Below are positions 33,260-42,866 of a stretch of 64,000 bases of DNA, in pieces. The notes beneath the pieces were generated by a model that was not told the origin of the DNA, ran no database searches, and was given only the letters and a program-made list of their open reading frames with translations. A program made the translations under genes and the position numbers. This stretch comes from Chloroflexi bacterium CFX6 (GTDB lineage: Bacteria; Chloroflexota; Anaerolineae; Anaerolineales; Villigracilaceae): the NCBI GenBank assembly GCA_030263595.1, contig SZPG01000006.1, positions 120,115 to 184,114 of the forward strand. The letters are read 5' to 3'. Numbering within the stretch: position 1 is the first letter of the stretch; each line of letters starts with the position of its first letter.

Positions 33260-34702
33260 TCATCCAATCACCTCCACATCATGCGGACCCGACTCCTTCA
33301 ACCCCGCGCCGGTCATCCGCACGAACATGGCTTTCTGCTGGAATTCCTCGATGGAATGCGCGCCGCTGTAACTCATCCCCGATTGCAAACCGCCTATCAG
33401 TTGATTCAATACTTCACGCGCCTTGCCGCGATACGGGACAGCCGCCTCAACTCCTTCCGCCACGTACTCTTCGATCTCTTCGCGGGTCAAGTCGTTGCCT
33501 TCGCGCTTGTTGCGTTCGATATTGGCAGTCAACGAAGCCATGCCGCGCGACGCCTTGTAGCGATGTCCTTTGCGAGTCATCATCAAGCCGGGACTTTCAT
33601 CCGTGCCAGCCAGCAATGAACCGACCATCACCGTGCTTGCGCCCGCCGCGATCGCCTTCGCCACATCGCCCGGATGACGGATGCCGCCATCGGCAATGAT
33701 CGGGATGCCGTATTTCTGCGCCTCTTCCGCGCACACGATGACCGCCGTCAATTGCGGGACTCCCGACCCCGCCACCTGCCGCGTCACGCAGATCGAGCCG
33801 GGACCCACGCCGACCTTCACCGCGTCCGCGCCCGCTTCGATCAGCCGTTTCGTTCCGCCCGCGGTCGCCACGTTCCCGCCTATGATCTGCGCTTCGGGGA
33901 AATGCCTGCGGATATTTTCGATCATCTCGATTTCGAGATGCGAGTCGCCGTGCGCGATATCCACCACGATGCAGTCCGCGCCGGCTTTCAAAGCCGCCTC
34001 CACGCGGCGCATCTCCTTATCCCGCACGCCCACTGCCGCGCCCACCGCCAGCCTGCCCTTCGAGTCCTTCGTCGCTTTCGGGAACTGCGTGATCTTCATA
34101 ATGTCCTTCAACGTGATCAGCCCCGCCACCCTGCCGTCTTTATCCACCAGCGGCAATTTCTCGATGCGATACTCGTGCAGCAATCGTTCGGCTTCCTTCA
34201 ACGAGGTACCAGGAGCCGCGCTATGCACCTCCCGCGTCATGATCTCTGTCACCGGTTTATCGTCGTTCCCCTCGAACAACAGGTCGCGCGTCGAAACGAT
34301 GCCGATCAGTTTCTCATCCTTATCGAGGATCAAAATGCCGCCCGTGCCGGTCTCCTCCACCACGCGCTTCACGTCCCCCACCGTATGCTCCACAGTCATC
34401 ATGATCGGGTTATCCACGACGAACGACTCCGCCTTCTTCACCCGCTCGATCTGCCGCGCCTGCTCCGCGATCGTCATAAAACGATGGATGATCCCGATCC
34501 CGCCCTCGCGCGCCATCGCAATCGCCATTTCGCTCTCGGTCACCACGTCCATATTTGCAGACACGATCGGCGATTGCAGCGCGATCTTCCGCGTCAGCCA
34601 ACTCTTCGTCGAAAGCGCGCGCCTCGAATCCACGTCCGAATACTGCGGCACCAGCAAAACGTCGTCATAGGTCAAAGCAACGTCAGGCAATATCTTCATC
34701 AT
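33260..34702 (-). CDS. guaB: IMP dehydrogenase
   Basis: 480 residues. The TIM-barrel core is split by two CBS domains (about 95-205; [20 protein letters not shown] and [17 protein letters not shown]). [20 protein letters not shown] holds catalytic Cys305; V follows where T is usual. [20 protein letters not shown] binds the phosphate, and the flap is near ASRGMASL. It makes XMP, the first step toward GMP. GAGAGG precedes two adjacent ATGs (34702, 34699). It diverges from purB over 28 bases with a shared -10 box. Confidence 0.96.
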   Translation of the reverse strand: MMKILPDVALTYDDVLLVPQYSDVDSRRALSTKSWLTRKIALQSPIVSANMDVVTESEMAIAMAREGGIGIIHRFMTIAEQARQIERVKKAESFVVDNPIMMTVEHTVGDVKRVVEETGTGGILILDKDEKLIGIVSTRDLLFEGNDDKPVTEIMTREVHSAAPGTSLKEAERLLHEYRIEKLPLVDKDGRVAGLITLKDIMKITQFPKATKDSKGRLAVGAAVGVRDKEMRRVEAALKAGADCIVVDIAHGDSHLEIEMIENIRRHFPEAQIIGGNVATAGGTKRLIEAGADAVKVGVGPGSICVTRQVAGSGVPQLTAVIVCAEEAQKYGIPIIADGGIRHPGDVAKAIAAGASTVMVGSLLAGTDESPGLMMTRKGHRYKASRGMASLTANIERNKREGNDLTREEIEEYVAEGVEAAVPYRGKAREVLNQLIGGLQSGMSYSGAHSIEEFQQKAMFVRMTGAGLKESGPHDVEVIG

Positions 34703-34717
34703 AATCCTCTCGCCCGA

Positions 34718-34725
34718 ATTATAAT
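34718..34725. promoter_or_regulatory. Shared self-complementary -10 box, guaB/purB
   Basis: ATTATAAT gives TATAAT on both strands in the 28-base divergent gap. For purB it ends 5 bases before ATG 34731 (8 before 34734); for guaB it lies about 15 bases before the ATG with GAGAGG in between. Confidence 0.65.
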
Positions 34726-34998
34726 GCTTGATGATGAGTCTTCACGCCCTTTCCCCTTTGGATGGACGCTACGAAAAGGAGACCGCGCCGCTTCGGGATT
34801 ACTTCTCCGAATTTGCCTACCTCCGCGCCCGCGCACGCCTCGAACTCGACTTTCTAACTGCTCTTTCCAAAACCGGCGTATGCCCACCCCCGAACCTTTC
34901 CCTCGACCCCTTCACCGACGAGGATGCGCTAAAGATCCAGGAATACGAAAAGACCACGCGGCACGACGTCAAGGCAATCGAATATTTTCTGAGGGATC

Positions 34999-35066
34999 GT
35001 CATTCTGAGCGAAGCGAAGAATCTCCCTCCCACGGGCAAAAGACTCTTCGCTCCGATCAGAGTGAC
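34999..35066. repeat. GTCATTCTGAGCG-type palindrome inside purB
   Basis: GTCATTCTGAGCGAAGCGAA(GAATCT) at 34999-35024 pairs with AGACTCTTCGCTCCGATCAG(AGTGAC) at 35041-35066 with a few mismatches. Translated in frame as about 23 residues of PurB. Confidence 0.88.
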
Positions 35067-36092
35067 ATCATTCCTTGGATTCACTTCGGCTTGACCTCCG
35101 AAGACATCAACAACATCGCCCAAGCCCTCGCGCTCAGGGATTCGCGCGATAAAGTCCTCCTCCCCGCGCTCGACGACCTCCTCGCCTCCCTGCGTGACTT
35201 CGCAAGGAAACACCGCGCCCTCCCCATGCTCGCGCGGACTCACGGTCAACCCGCCGTCCCGACGACTTTGGGAAAGGAAATCGCCGTTTATCTCGCGCGT
35301 CTCATCAAATGCCGCGATGAAATTGCAAACCACAAGTTCGAGGCGAAACTGACAGGCGCGGTCGGCAACTTCAACGCGCTGCACGCGGCTTTCCCAAACA
35401 TTGACTGGATTGCTTTCAGCAAAGGCTTCATCCAAAGCCTCGGCTTGGAGCCCAATCTCGTCACAACCCAAATCCTGCCGTATGACAATTGGATTCGCTA
35501 TTTCGATTCCATAAACCGAACCAACTCCCTCCTTACTGGCTACGCGCAGGATATGTGGAGATACATCAGCGATGGATGGCTCAAACAGAAAATCGTCGAA
35601 GGCGAAGTGGGTTCGTCCACGATGCCGCAGAAAGTGAATCCCATTGACTTCGAGAACGCAGAGGGCAATCTCGGAGTCGCAAACGCGCTTCTCGCCCACT
35701 ACGGACAAAAGTTATCCGTCTCCCGTTTGCAAAGGGATTTGTCAGACTCGACCGTGCGAAGGACATTCGGCGCGGCGCTGGGTCATACGCTGCTTGCATG
35801 GAAGAACATCACGCGCGGCATGAGTCGCATCGAGGCGGATGAGGAGAAAATCAAGGAGGCGTTGAACGCGCATTGGGAGGTCGTCAGCGAGGGCGCGCAG
35901 ACAATATTGCGCGCGGCGGGACGAAGCGACGCGTACGAATCGCTCAAGTCTCAGACGCGGGGACGCGTCATGGACGGGGACAGTTATCGGCGTTGGGTCG
36001 AAGCGTTGGAGGTGGACGAGGAAACGCGCGGGAGGCTGATGAGTCTCTCGCCGGAGTCGTATATCGGGTTGGCAGTTCAAATTGTAGATAAT

Positions 36093-37440
<1,348 letters not shown>

Positions 37441-37445
37441 ACAGG

Positions 37446-37451
37446 TATAAT
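37446..37451 (+). promoter_or_regulatory. Possible -10 box
   Basis: TATAAT just after the purA stop, ahead of the small gene at 37534. Confidence 0.35.
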
Positions 37452-37478
37452 CCGTACCATCAAATGGACGTCCCACAT

Positions 37479-37525
37479 CCGATCTTCGAATCTGGTGGTT
37501 GCGCGTTCGACCCGCGCCGGGGGCG
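37479..37525 (+). other. tRNA 3'-half-like sequence
   Basis: A 7-base loop CTTCGAA, a 5-base variable region, a perfect 5-bp T stem (GCGCG/CGCGC) around TTCGACC, and 7 bases as an acceptor 3' strand follow each other with exact tRNA spacing. The loop would read TCG (arginine). The anticodon stem is poorly paired and no 5' half exists, so it is at most a remnant. Confidence 0.35.
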
Positions 37526-37533
37526 CTGTCCTT

Positions 37534-37758
37534 ATGCAGAACCCACAACCCGACCTGCAACTCCTCCGCATGGTATCCGATCGCCTCGAGCGCATCTCCG
37601 CCGATTCGATCTGGGCGCATCGCGCCAGCGGCGTGCGAGGGTCGTTGCTCCGTATTCTCGATGAAGCGCGCGGCGAGTCTCCGCCCGATCCCGGTGCGAT
37701 CGCCAGCGTCCTCGCAGCGGCTTTCAGGATCCTCGAAGGCGCCGCGAAACGAAGTTAA
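37534..37758 (+). CDS. Small hypothetical protein
   Basis: 74 residues, helical throughout, with LLRMVSDRLERISADSIWAHRASGVRGSLLR as its core and a small Ala-rich C-terminal helix. No membrane segment or metal motif. No SD motif precedes ATG 37534; a GTG at 37495 would extend it through the tRNA-like sequence and is less likely. It ends two bases before a strong terminator, which supports it being a real short gene. Function unknown. Confidence 0.5.
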   Translation: MQNPQPDLQLLRMVSDRLERISADSIWAHRASGVRGSLLRILDEARGESPPDPGAIASVLAAAFRILEGAAKRS

Positions 37759-37759
37759 G

Positions 37760-37794
37760 ACGACAGTCACTTTTGAAAGGTGACGGTCGTTTTT
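37760..37794 (+). terminator. Intrinsic terminator
   Basis: ACGACAGTCAC pairs with GTGACGGTCGT with one mismatch around a 9-base loop, followed by five Ts. The stem sequence is close to that of the terminator at 2852-2884. Confidence 0.8.
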
Positions 37795-37860
37795 ATGTTT
37801 CAGGGTAAGATTTCGGGGCTGGAAGATCTCAAACACATAAACATCCCACACAAGGCATCC

Positions 37861-38121
37861 ATGAACGACAAATACACACTCAACCCATCCCAAATCGTCA
37901 TGTACGCGACGGAATATTGCTCCGATTGCATCCGCGCAAAGAAGTTCTTCGAAGCGAACGACATCCCCTACCTGCGCATCGGACTCGAAGGCGACCATAA
38001 AGCCGCTGAATTCGTCATGCAGATCAACAACGGCTATCAAAGCGTGCCTACCATCATTTTCCCCGACGGTGACATCCTCGTCGAACCCGGCTGGGACGAA
38101 CTCAAGCGAAAGTTCAACTAA
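37861..38121 (+). CDS. Glutaredoxin-like (mycoredoxin-type) protein
   Basis: 86 residues of thioredoxin fold. Redox motif YCSDCIRAKKFFE puts C-x-x-C at about residues 20-23, and SVPTIIFPDGDILVEPGW holds the cis-proline. This matches the mycoredoxin/glutaredoxin-like group common in Actinobacteria and Chloroflexota, where reduction may use small thiols other than glutathione. ATG 37861 gives the standard start; an in-frame ATG at 37798 would add 21 residues. Confidence 0.85.
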   Translation: MNDKYTLNPSQIVMYATEYCSDCIRAKKFFEANDIPYLRIGLEGDHKAAEFVMQINNGYQSVPTIIFPDGDILVEPGWDELKRKFN

Positions 38122-38178
38122 AACCGTGCCGCCCATCTCGTCACTCCTCCAAACCTTCGGGACAGTTCACGTGCCATT

Positions 38179-38211
38179 ACTCCGTCTGATACAATCAGGC
38201 GGAGTTTTTTT
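38179..38211 (+). terminator. Terminator carrying the next gene's ribosome-binding site
   Basis: ACTCCGTCTGAT pairs with ATCAGGCGGAGT (one G-T pair) around ACA, followed by seven Ts that run straight into ATG 38212. GGAG in the right arm is the only SD candidate for that gene. Confidence 0.75.
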
Positions 38212-39561
38212 ATGAGCGCAACGTACGATGCAATCATTTGCGGCGCGGGCATTACGGGGGTCTCCGCCGCATATTTCCTCGGCAGGGCGGGCGTCCGAAA
38301 CATCCTGCTCGTGGACGAGCGCCCTCCGCTCTCCTTCACCAGCGATCGCTCCACCGAATGTTATCGCAACTGGTGGCCCGACCCCGAAATGCTGACGCTG
38401 ATGAACCGCTCCATTGACCTCATGGAATCGCTCGCGGACGAATCGGGAAATGTCTTTCGGATGAACCGCCGCGGCTACCTGTACGTCACTGCCGATGAAA
38501 ACAGGATCGAAGACCTGAAATCCGCTTCATTTCGGACCTCGAGCCTGGGCGCGGGACCCATGCGCGTTCACGCCTCCGAATCTTCAGACTACCTACCCTC
38601 CCACCCCGAAGGCTTTCACGACTCCCTCACCGGCGCGGATATGTTGATCGGCAACGAACTCATCCGCAAGTATTTCCCCTACCTCACAGATCAAGCAGTC
38701 GCCGCGCTCCACGTGAGACGCGCCGGATGGCTGTCCGCGCAGCAGTTGGGGATGTACCTGCTCGAGACCGCGCGCAGGTCCGGGGTCCGGTTCGAAGCGG
38801 GGAAGGTCGCAGGCGTGGACATTGAGGGAGGACGAGTTCAGGGAGTCCGATTAAGCTCGGGAGTCCACATCCAATCCCCCATCTTCATCAACGCGGCGGG
38901 ACCGTTCCTCAAAGAAGTCGGCAAACTGGTTGGCATTGACCTTCCTGTTCATACCGAATTACATCTCAAAGCCGTCATCAAGGATGCGTTGGGGGTGGTC
39001 GGGCGCGAGGCTCCATTGCTGATCTGGAACGATGCGCAATGGTTGCCGTGGAGTGACGAAGAACGGGAAGCACTGGCAGAAGACGACGAAACCCGCTGGC
39101 TGACGGAGGCTTTTTCGCCCGGCGTCCACACGCGACCCGAAGGTGGGGGGAATGATATATTGATGTTGTGGGAATACCAGACGAAGGTGATGGAGCCTGC
39201 GGATTCGCCCGTCATGGACGAGCAATACCCCGAGGTCGCGTTACGGGGACTCGCCGCCATGCTGCCGCGCATGAAGGAATATTTCGGCAGAATGCCGCAC
39301 CCGCAACTCGACGGCGGATTCTATACAAAGACGCGCGAGAATCGTCCGTTGGTGGGAGAGATGGGCGTGGACGGCGCGTACGTGATCGGCGCGGTGTCGG
39401 GTTATGGGATCATGTCCGCGTGCGGGGTCGGCGAATTGCTCGCCGCGCGCGTGACGGGTTCGGAATTGCCATCGTATGCAAACGCCTTTGTCTTATCAAG
39501 ATACGACGATCCCGAATATCGAAAGAGAGTGGAGAATTGGGAGGATGGAGGGCAGTTGTGA
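38212..39561 (+). CDS. FAD-dependent oxidoreductase, DAO family
   Basis: 449 residues. The N-terminal dinucleotide fold GAGITGVSAAYFLGRAG (11-27) is followed by the substrate domain and a C-terminal FAD segment (TRENRPLVGEMGVDGAYVIG, with SGYGIMSACGVGELLA). This is the glycine/sarcosine/D-amino acid oxidase family; sarcosine or proline-type secondary amines are typical substrates. No dehydrogenase subunit is adjacent, so the electron acceptor is unknown. Confidence 0.88.
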   Translation: MSATYDAIICGAGITGVSAAYFLGRAGVRNILLVDERPPLSFTSDRSTECYRNWWPDPEMLTLMNRSIDLMESLADESGNVFRMNRRGYLYVTADENRIEDLKSASFRTSSLGAGPMRVHASESSDYLPSHPEGFHDSLTGADMLIGNELIRKYFPYLTDQAVAALHVRRAGWLSAQQLGMYLLETARRSGVRFEAGKVAGVDIEGGRVQGVRLSSGVHIQSPIFINAAGPFLKEVGKLVGIDLPVHTELHLKAVIKDALGVVGREAPLLIWNDAQWLPWSDEEREALAEDDETRWLTEAFSPGVHTRPEGGGNDILMLWEYQTKVMEPADSPVMDEQYPEVALRGLAAMLPRMKEYFGRMPHPQLDGGFYTKTRENRPLVGEMGVDGAYVIGAVSGYGIMSACGVGELLAARVTGSELPSYANAFVLSRYDDPEYRKRVENWEDGGQL

Positions 39562-39572
39562 TTTTTTAAAAT

Positions 39573-39622
39573 CAGTACTTCACGAAAGCGCGTAACTGAC
39601 GCTGCCAAAGGCGTCCAACGTC
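39573..39622 (-). repeat. Partial copy C of the 106-base palindromic family
   Basis: CAGTACTTCACGAAAGCGCG at 39573 onward continues as GTAACTGACGCTGCCAAAGG and CGTCCAACGTC, the reverse complement of the right half of the copy at 41904-42009 with two changes. The left half is replaced by unrelated sequence. Confidence 0.85.
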
Positions 39623-39725
39623 AAAAATATGTGATGCGCGGGTTCGATCCTGATTTCCCGAGGACTTTGAGCAAAACCTCGACTGTCGCCTAACAACTCG
39701 CTTTCCAAAACCTGCCAACCCGCGC

Positions 39726-39731
39726 TATACT
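39726..39731 (+). promoter_or_regulatory. -10 box immediately before ATG 39738
   Basis: TATACT ends six bases before the ATG, consistent with a leaderless transcript. Confidence 0.45.
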
Positions 39732-39737
39732 TTATCC

Positions 39738-40298
39738 ATGCAACACTTGTCCTACGCTCAAATTCCCCGACGCCAGGTGAGTCTTATGGATCTCAAGGAT
39801 GTGTTTCGATTCGTTTCCCCGCAGGTGCGGAACGCCGCGGTCAAAACCGCCGCCCAATTGGAACGGATTGGCGTTCGTTACGCGCTGGCAGGCGGGCTGG
39901 CGGTGGGCGCGCACGGATATCTTCGCGCCACCGCCGATGTGGACTTTTTGGTGGGCGAAGAGGCATTCGACCATCATGGGACTCTCGTCACATTCAAAAC
40001 AGGGGTTCCCATCGAAGTCGAGGGGATTCGGATAGATTATCTTTCTCCCGTTTCCCTCGGTACTCAGGTGGAAGAGACGCTCGATCATCCCCTCACCAGT
40101 GAAGGACTTGCCATCGTTCCCATCGAGGTGCTTATTTACATGAAACTGGTTGCCAAGCGGCGAAGGGACCTGGTGGATATCGTTGAACTGATCAAAGCAG
40201 GGGCGGACTTAAAATCTGTGCGCGACTATCTCAAGCAATATGCGGGCGATCTGGTTCCGTTGTTCGAGGAATTGGTCAATGAAGCGCTCGGGGAATAG
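39738..40298 (+). CDS. Nucleotidyltransferase-fold protein
   Basis: 186 residues. YALAGGLAVGAHGYLRATADVDFLV (about 49-73) is the G-G-x-A/D-x-D core of the nucleotidyltransferase fold, as in AbiEii/MNT-like proteins, with a second acidic residue in IRIDYLSPV. KLVAKRRRDLVDIVELI is the usual C-terminal helix. In AbiE and MNT modules such proteins are toxins or antitoxins, but no partner is adjacent. A second start at 39786 has AGGTGAG in front and cannot be excluded. The gene is flanked by repeat fragments. Confidence 0.75.
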   Translation: MQHLSYAQIPRRQVSLMDLKDVFRFVSPQVRNAAVKTAAQLERIGVRYALAGGLAVGAHGYLRATADVDFLVGEEAFDHHGTLVTFKTGVPIEVEGIRIDYLSPVSLGTQVEETLDHPLTSEGLAIVPIEVLIYMKLVAKRRRDLVDIVELIKAGADLKSVRDYLKQYAGDLVPLFEELVNEALGE

Positions 40299-40424
40299 TT
40301 TCATCTCGGGTGAAGACTGGATTTTTGCGTCGCGTGGAGTTTATCAGGCCTCTGAGTTATTCTGAGTTCCCGAGGAATTTGTCGAAGACGCTGACGGTGG
40401 ATTAGGATTGTGAATATCAAATCG

Positions 40425-40456
40425 AAGGGACGATCACTTCCGTGATCGTCCCTTTT
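40425..40456. terminator. Bidirectional terminator
   Basis: AAGGGACGATCAC pairs over 13 bp with GTGATCGTCCCTT around TTCC, followed by TTCTTT on the plus strand. It separates two convergent genes. Confidence 0.8.
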
Positions 40457-40458
40457 CT

Positions 40459-40962
40459 TTAGGCGAGCGCGTGCTTCGCTTTGTGCGCGGCGGCTTCCAT
40501 GCGCTCGAACATTTCCCGGGCGGCTTCGGGCGTCAGGCGCTGGTCGAGGATGGGAAGGTAGACTTCCTCCTCCTTGGCAAAGTGGAGTTTGACGAGCGCG
40601 TACGCGCCGAACAGTACGCGCCGCAGGGAGGTGATTTGGGCGGGCGTCAACGGGTCGTTCAAGCCGTCCTTCAACGCGGCGAGTTCTGCGATGTAGCGGC
40701 CGACCTCCACGTGATCGCGGCTCATGGTCTTCGTCGCATCGGGACTCCCGAGCGCCTGCTGGACGACGGGATACAGCGCGGCGTCCTCGGCTTCGGCGTG
40801 CGGCTTGAGGTGATTGGCGAGGAAGTCGTACGCTTCATCCACGCCGCGGCGGATTTCATCCAGCGGCGCATTGCCGATCAGTTCCGCAGCCTGACGGATG
40901 CGCTCCACGTGCGGGAACAATTCTTTGTGCTCGTCGCGCAGGGGTTGAGTGAGTGCCTTCAT
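40459..40962 (-). CDS. Hemerythrin-like (HHE) protein
   Basis: 167 residues, four helices. Likely di-iron ligands are His12/His18, His51, His55 and Glu59 (HLKPHAEAED), His84, His127 and Glu131 (LHFAKEE). HHE proteins bind O2 or NO or repair iron-sulfur damage. The Crp/Fnr regulator is encoded directly upstream on the same strand, and an Fnr-like palindrome lies 67 bases before this start. AGGAG precedes the ATG. Confidence 0.9.
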   Translation of the reverse strand: MKALTQPLRDEHKELFPHVERIRQAAELIGNAPLDEIRRGVDEAYDFLANHLKPHAEAEDAALYPVVQQALGSPDATKTMSRDHVEVGRYIAELAALKDGLNDPLTPAQITSLRRVLFGAYALVKLHFAKEEEVYLPILDQRLTPEAAREMFERMEAAAHKAKHALA

Positions 40963-41028
40963 TTTTTTCTCCTATTCTTTATCGAATGTTTACACCCCGA
41001 ATGTACCCCTCCCCCGTCAAAAATTACA

Positions 41029-41040
41029 TGACCCAGATCA
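41029..41040. promoter_or_regulatory. Crp/Fnr-family-like palindrome
   Basis: On the minus strand the site reads TTGATCTGGGTCAT, a TGA-N6-TCA palindrome with one perfect TTGAT half. It overlaps the stop codon of the regulator gene and lies upstream of the hemerythrin gene. Confidence 0.5.
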
Positions 41041-41793
41041 ATTAACTGCGCCCCTTTTTGCCAACTCCTCCAATCTGTTCAGATTCAGGATCGTCACCCA
41101 TTTGCGTCCCGATTTGACCAAGCCCTCTTCCGCAAGGCGACTCATCACCCGGCTCACCGTCTCGGTCGTGGACCCGGTCATGGCTGCCAGATCCTGGCGC
41201 GAGAACGGCAACTGGATCAGGACTTCCTCTCCGCGCGCTTCGCCCAGTTTCGACGCCAATCGCATCAGCGCGGAGGCGATGCGCTGCTCCACCGTGTACG
41301 CGCTCAACTGCTTGACGATCTCCTGCGACTCCGCCAGGCGCTGGCTGACCGCTTCCAACACTTTGCGCGTCACATCGGGATGATCCGCGAGGATGCGGTC
41401 GAAATCCCCGGCGGAGATGCGCAGGATGCAGGAATCGGTTTGGGCGATGGCGGTCTCCGTTTGGGCGCGCCCGCTCAAAGTCGAGAAAGAGCCGAAGTAA
41501 TCGCCGCCGTGCAGGATGTCGAGCAGGACCTCGCGTCCCGAGGCGGTATTCCGCACCAGTTTCACCTTTCCCATCGCCACAAGATATAGGTATTCCGCCT
41601 CGTCGCCTTCAAAATAGATCCGCTCGTCCGCTGATACGTCCACGTCGTGGAACAGGCTGTTGATCTTGGCAATTGCATCCGGCGGCAAATGCTTGAAGAA
41701 CGGCAGCCTGCCGATGATCTTCAGGCGATAGTCCGTCGAGCAGACCGCAGGGTCCACCCACTCCAGGCGCACAGGCGATTTGGGACGCGACAT
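41038..41793 (-). CDS. Crp/Fnr-family transcription regulator
   Basis: 251 residues: an N-terminal cyclic-nucleotide-binding-like beta roll (about 28-145, GDYFGSFSTLSGRAQTETAIAQTDS), a dimerisation helix, and a C-terminal winged helix (FSRQDLAAMTGSTTETVSRVM, about 190-211). The N-terminal Fe-S cysteines of Fnr are absent and the cAMP-binding arginine is not evident, so the ligand may be heme/NO or none. AAAGGAG precedes the start. It is probably the regulator of the hemerythrin gene just downstream. Confidence 0.92.
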   Translation of the reverse strand: MSRPKSPVRLEWVDPAVCSTDYRLKIIGRLPFFKHLPPDAIAKINSLFHDVDVSADERIYFEGDEAEYLYLVAMGKVKLVRNTASGREVLLDILHGGDYFGSFSTLSGRAQTETAIAQTDSCILRISAGDFDRILADHPDVTRKVLEAVSQRLAESQEIVKQLSAYTVEQRIASALMRLASKLGEARGEEVLIQLPFSRQDLAAMTGSTTETVSRVMSRLAEEGLVKSGRKWVTILNLNRLEELAKRGAVN

Positions 41794-41903
41794 GGTTGCT
41801 CCTTTTCAGAACGAAGGTTGCCAGTATGTTAATATCCTATCACAACTGGTATCGAAATGCGCCGACCCATTGACAAGCGTTTCATTTTGAGTATCCTATT
41901 ATC

Positions 41904-42009
41904 AGTAGATCACGAAAATCTCGCGTACTGCGTAGCGTGCGCTCTCTAGCGCAAATTCGACGTTAGACGCCTTTGGCAGCGTCAATTACGCGCTTTCGTG
42001 AAGTACTGA
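41904..42009. repeat. Palindromic repeat, copy A (full)
   Basis: Ends are CAGTA and TACTG; inside, CACGAAA and GCGTA are mirrored by TACGCGCTTTCGTG. A core hairpin (GACGCC, GGCAGCGTC) lies in the middle. Copies at 46163-46245 and, in part, 39573-39622. Confidence 0.85.
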
Positions 42010-42043
42010 TTATTGAGGCTCCCATAAAATCGGAGAGGAACCA

Positions 42044-42769
42044 ATGAACACAAAAAAATTATTCCAATTGAGCGTTGTTGTGGCAGTTCTGGTCGCGTCC
42101 TTTGGGTCGGCGGGAGGCGCGCTGGCATGGACCAAATGCCCCTCGATCATCACCGTCCAATGGGGCGATACGCTGAGCGGCATTGCGCAGTTGTGCGGCA
42201 CCACCGTGGACGCCATCCGCGCCGCCAACCCCGGCCTTGGCTGGTGGTTGTACGCAGGGCAGACGCTCTACATTCCATCCGGCTACACGCCCAGCCAGCC
42301 GCCCGCAACCGGCGGGACCTACGTGGTCAAAGCGGGCGACACCCTCGGAAAGATCGCCGCGAGATCGGGCGTCAGCCTGAGCGCCCTGATCGCGGCAAAC
42401 CCGCAGATCAAGAACCCCAGCCTGATCTACGTCGGACAGGTTATCAACCTGCCGGCCGGCACGAAACCTCCGCCGCCTCCCACCCAGCCGCCCGGCGTTC
42501 CGCCGCCTCCTTACGTTTCCTACGGCACGCTGAAGATCGCATACGAAGGCGGGATGTTCATCCGCAGCGACCCCGGCGGACCGATCATCTCCTCGGCGCT
42601 TTACAAGACCAGTTGGTACTACGACTTGAACTCCGTCTTTGTTGACAAAAAGTGGAAGGTCTGGGTGAGGGTCAAGATCAGCCCGTCCGTAAAAGGTTAT
42701 TCCACAGGCTGGCTCCTCGTCCGCGACCAATACGGAACGCACTTCACCAGCCCGAAGATTGATCCATGA
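42044..42769 (+). CDS. Secreted LysM-repeat protein
   Basis: 241 residues. A signal peptide (about 1-28, cleavage near GALAW) precedes two LysM repeats (about 36-78: ITVQWGDTLSGIAQLCGTT; about 92-137: YVVKAGDTLGKIAARSG), a Pro-rich linker (138-157) and a C-terminal beta domain of about 80 residues. LysM binds peptidoglycan or chitin-like glycans, so the protein is likely wall-associated. The C-terminal domain resembles SH3-like modules but is not assigned. Confidence 0.9.
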   Translation: MNTKKLFQLSVVVAVLVASFGSAGGALAWTKCPSIITVQWGDTLSGIAQLCGTTVDAIRAANPGLGWWLYAGQTLYIPSGYTPSQPPATGGTYVVKAGDTLGKIAARSGVSLSALIAANPQIKNPSLIYVGQVINLPAGTKPPPPPTQPPGVPPPPYVSYGTLKIAYEGGMFIRSDPGGPIISSALYKTSWYYDLNSVFVDKKWKVWVRVKISPSVKGYSTGWLLVRDQYGTHFTSPKIDP

Positions 42770-42785
42770 TCGGAACATAACAGGT

Positions 42786-42815
42786 TAAGCCCCGCCGCCA
42801 GCGGGGCTTATTTTT
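42786..42815 (+). terminator. Terminator after the LysM gene
   Basis: TAAGCCCCGC pairs with GCGGGGCTTA over 10 bp around a 5-base loop and is followed by TTTTT. Confidence 0.85.
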
Positions 42816-42826
42816 ATCGGCAGGAT

Positions 42827-42832
42827 TATAAT
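42827..42832 (+). promoter_or_regulatory. -10 box for the DUF2804 gene
   Basis: TATAAT ends 34 bases before ATG 42867, with GAAAGG between them, a normal SD-led arrangement. Confidence 0.5.
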
Positions 42833-42866
42833 GAGACAGGCGGAGAGACACGAAAGGCAGGCAACG

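Noticed and set aside
37450..37525. A complete tRNA gene
   Set aside because: The 5' acceptor strand and D arm are missing and the anticodon stem has two mismatches; only a 3' half-like piece can be argued.
39636..39662. Another tRNA T-arm-like string (GGGTTCGATCC)
   Set aside because: The flanking bases do not form a 5-bp stem with a 7-base loop, and no acceptor or anticodon arm is in register.
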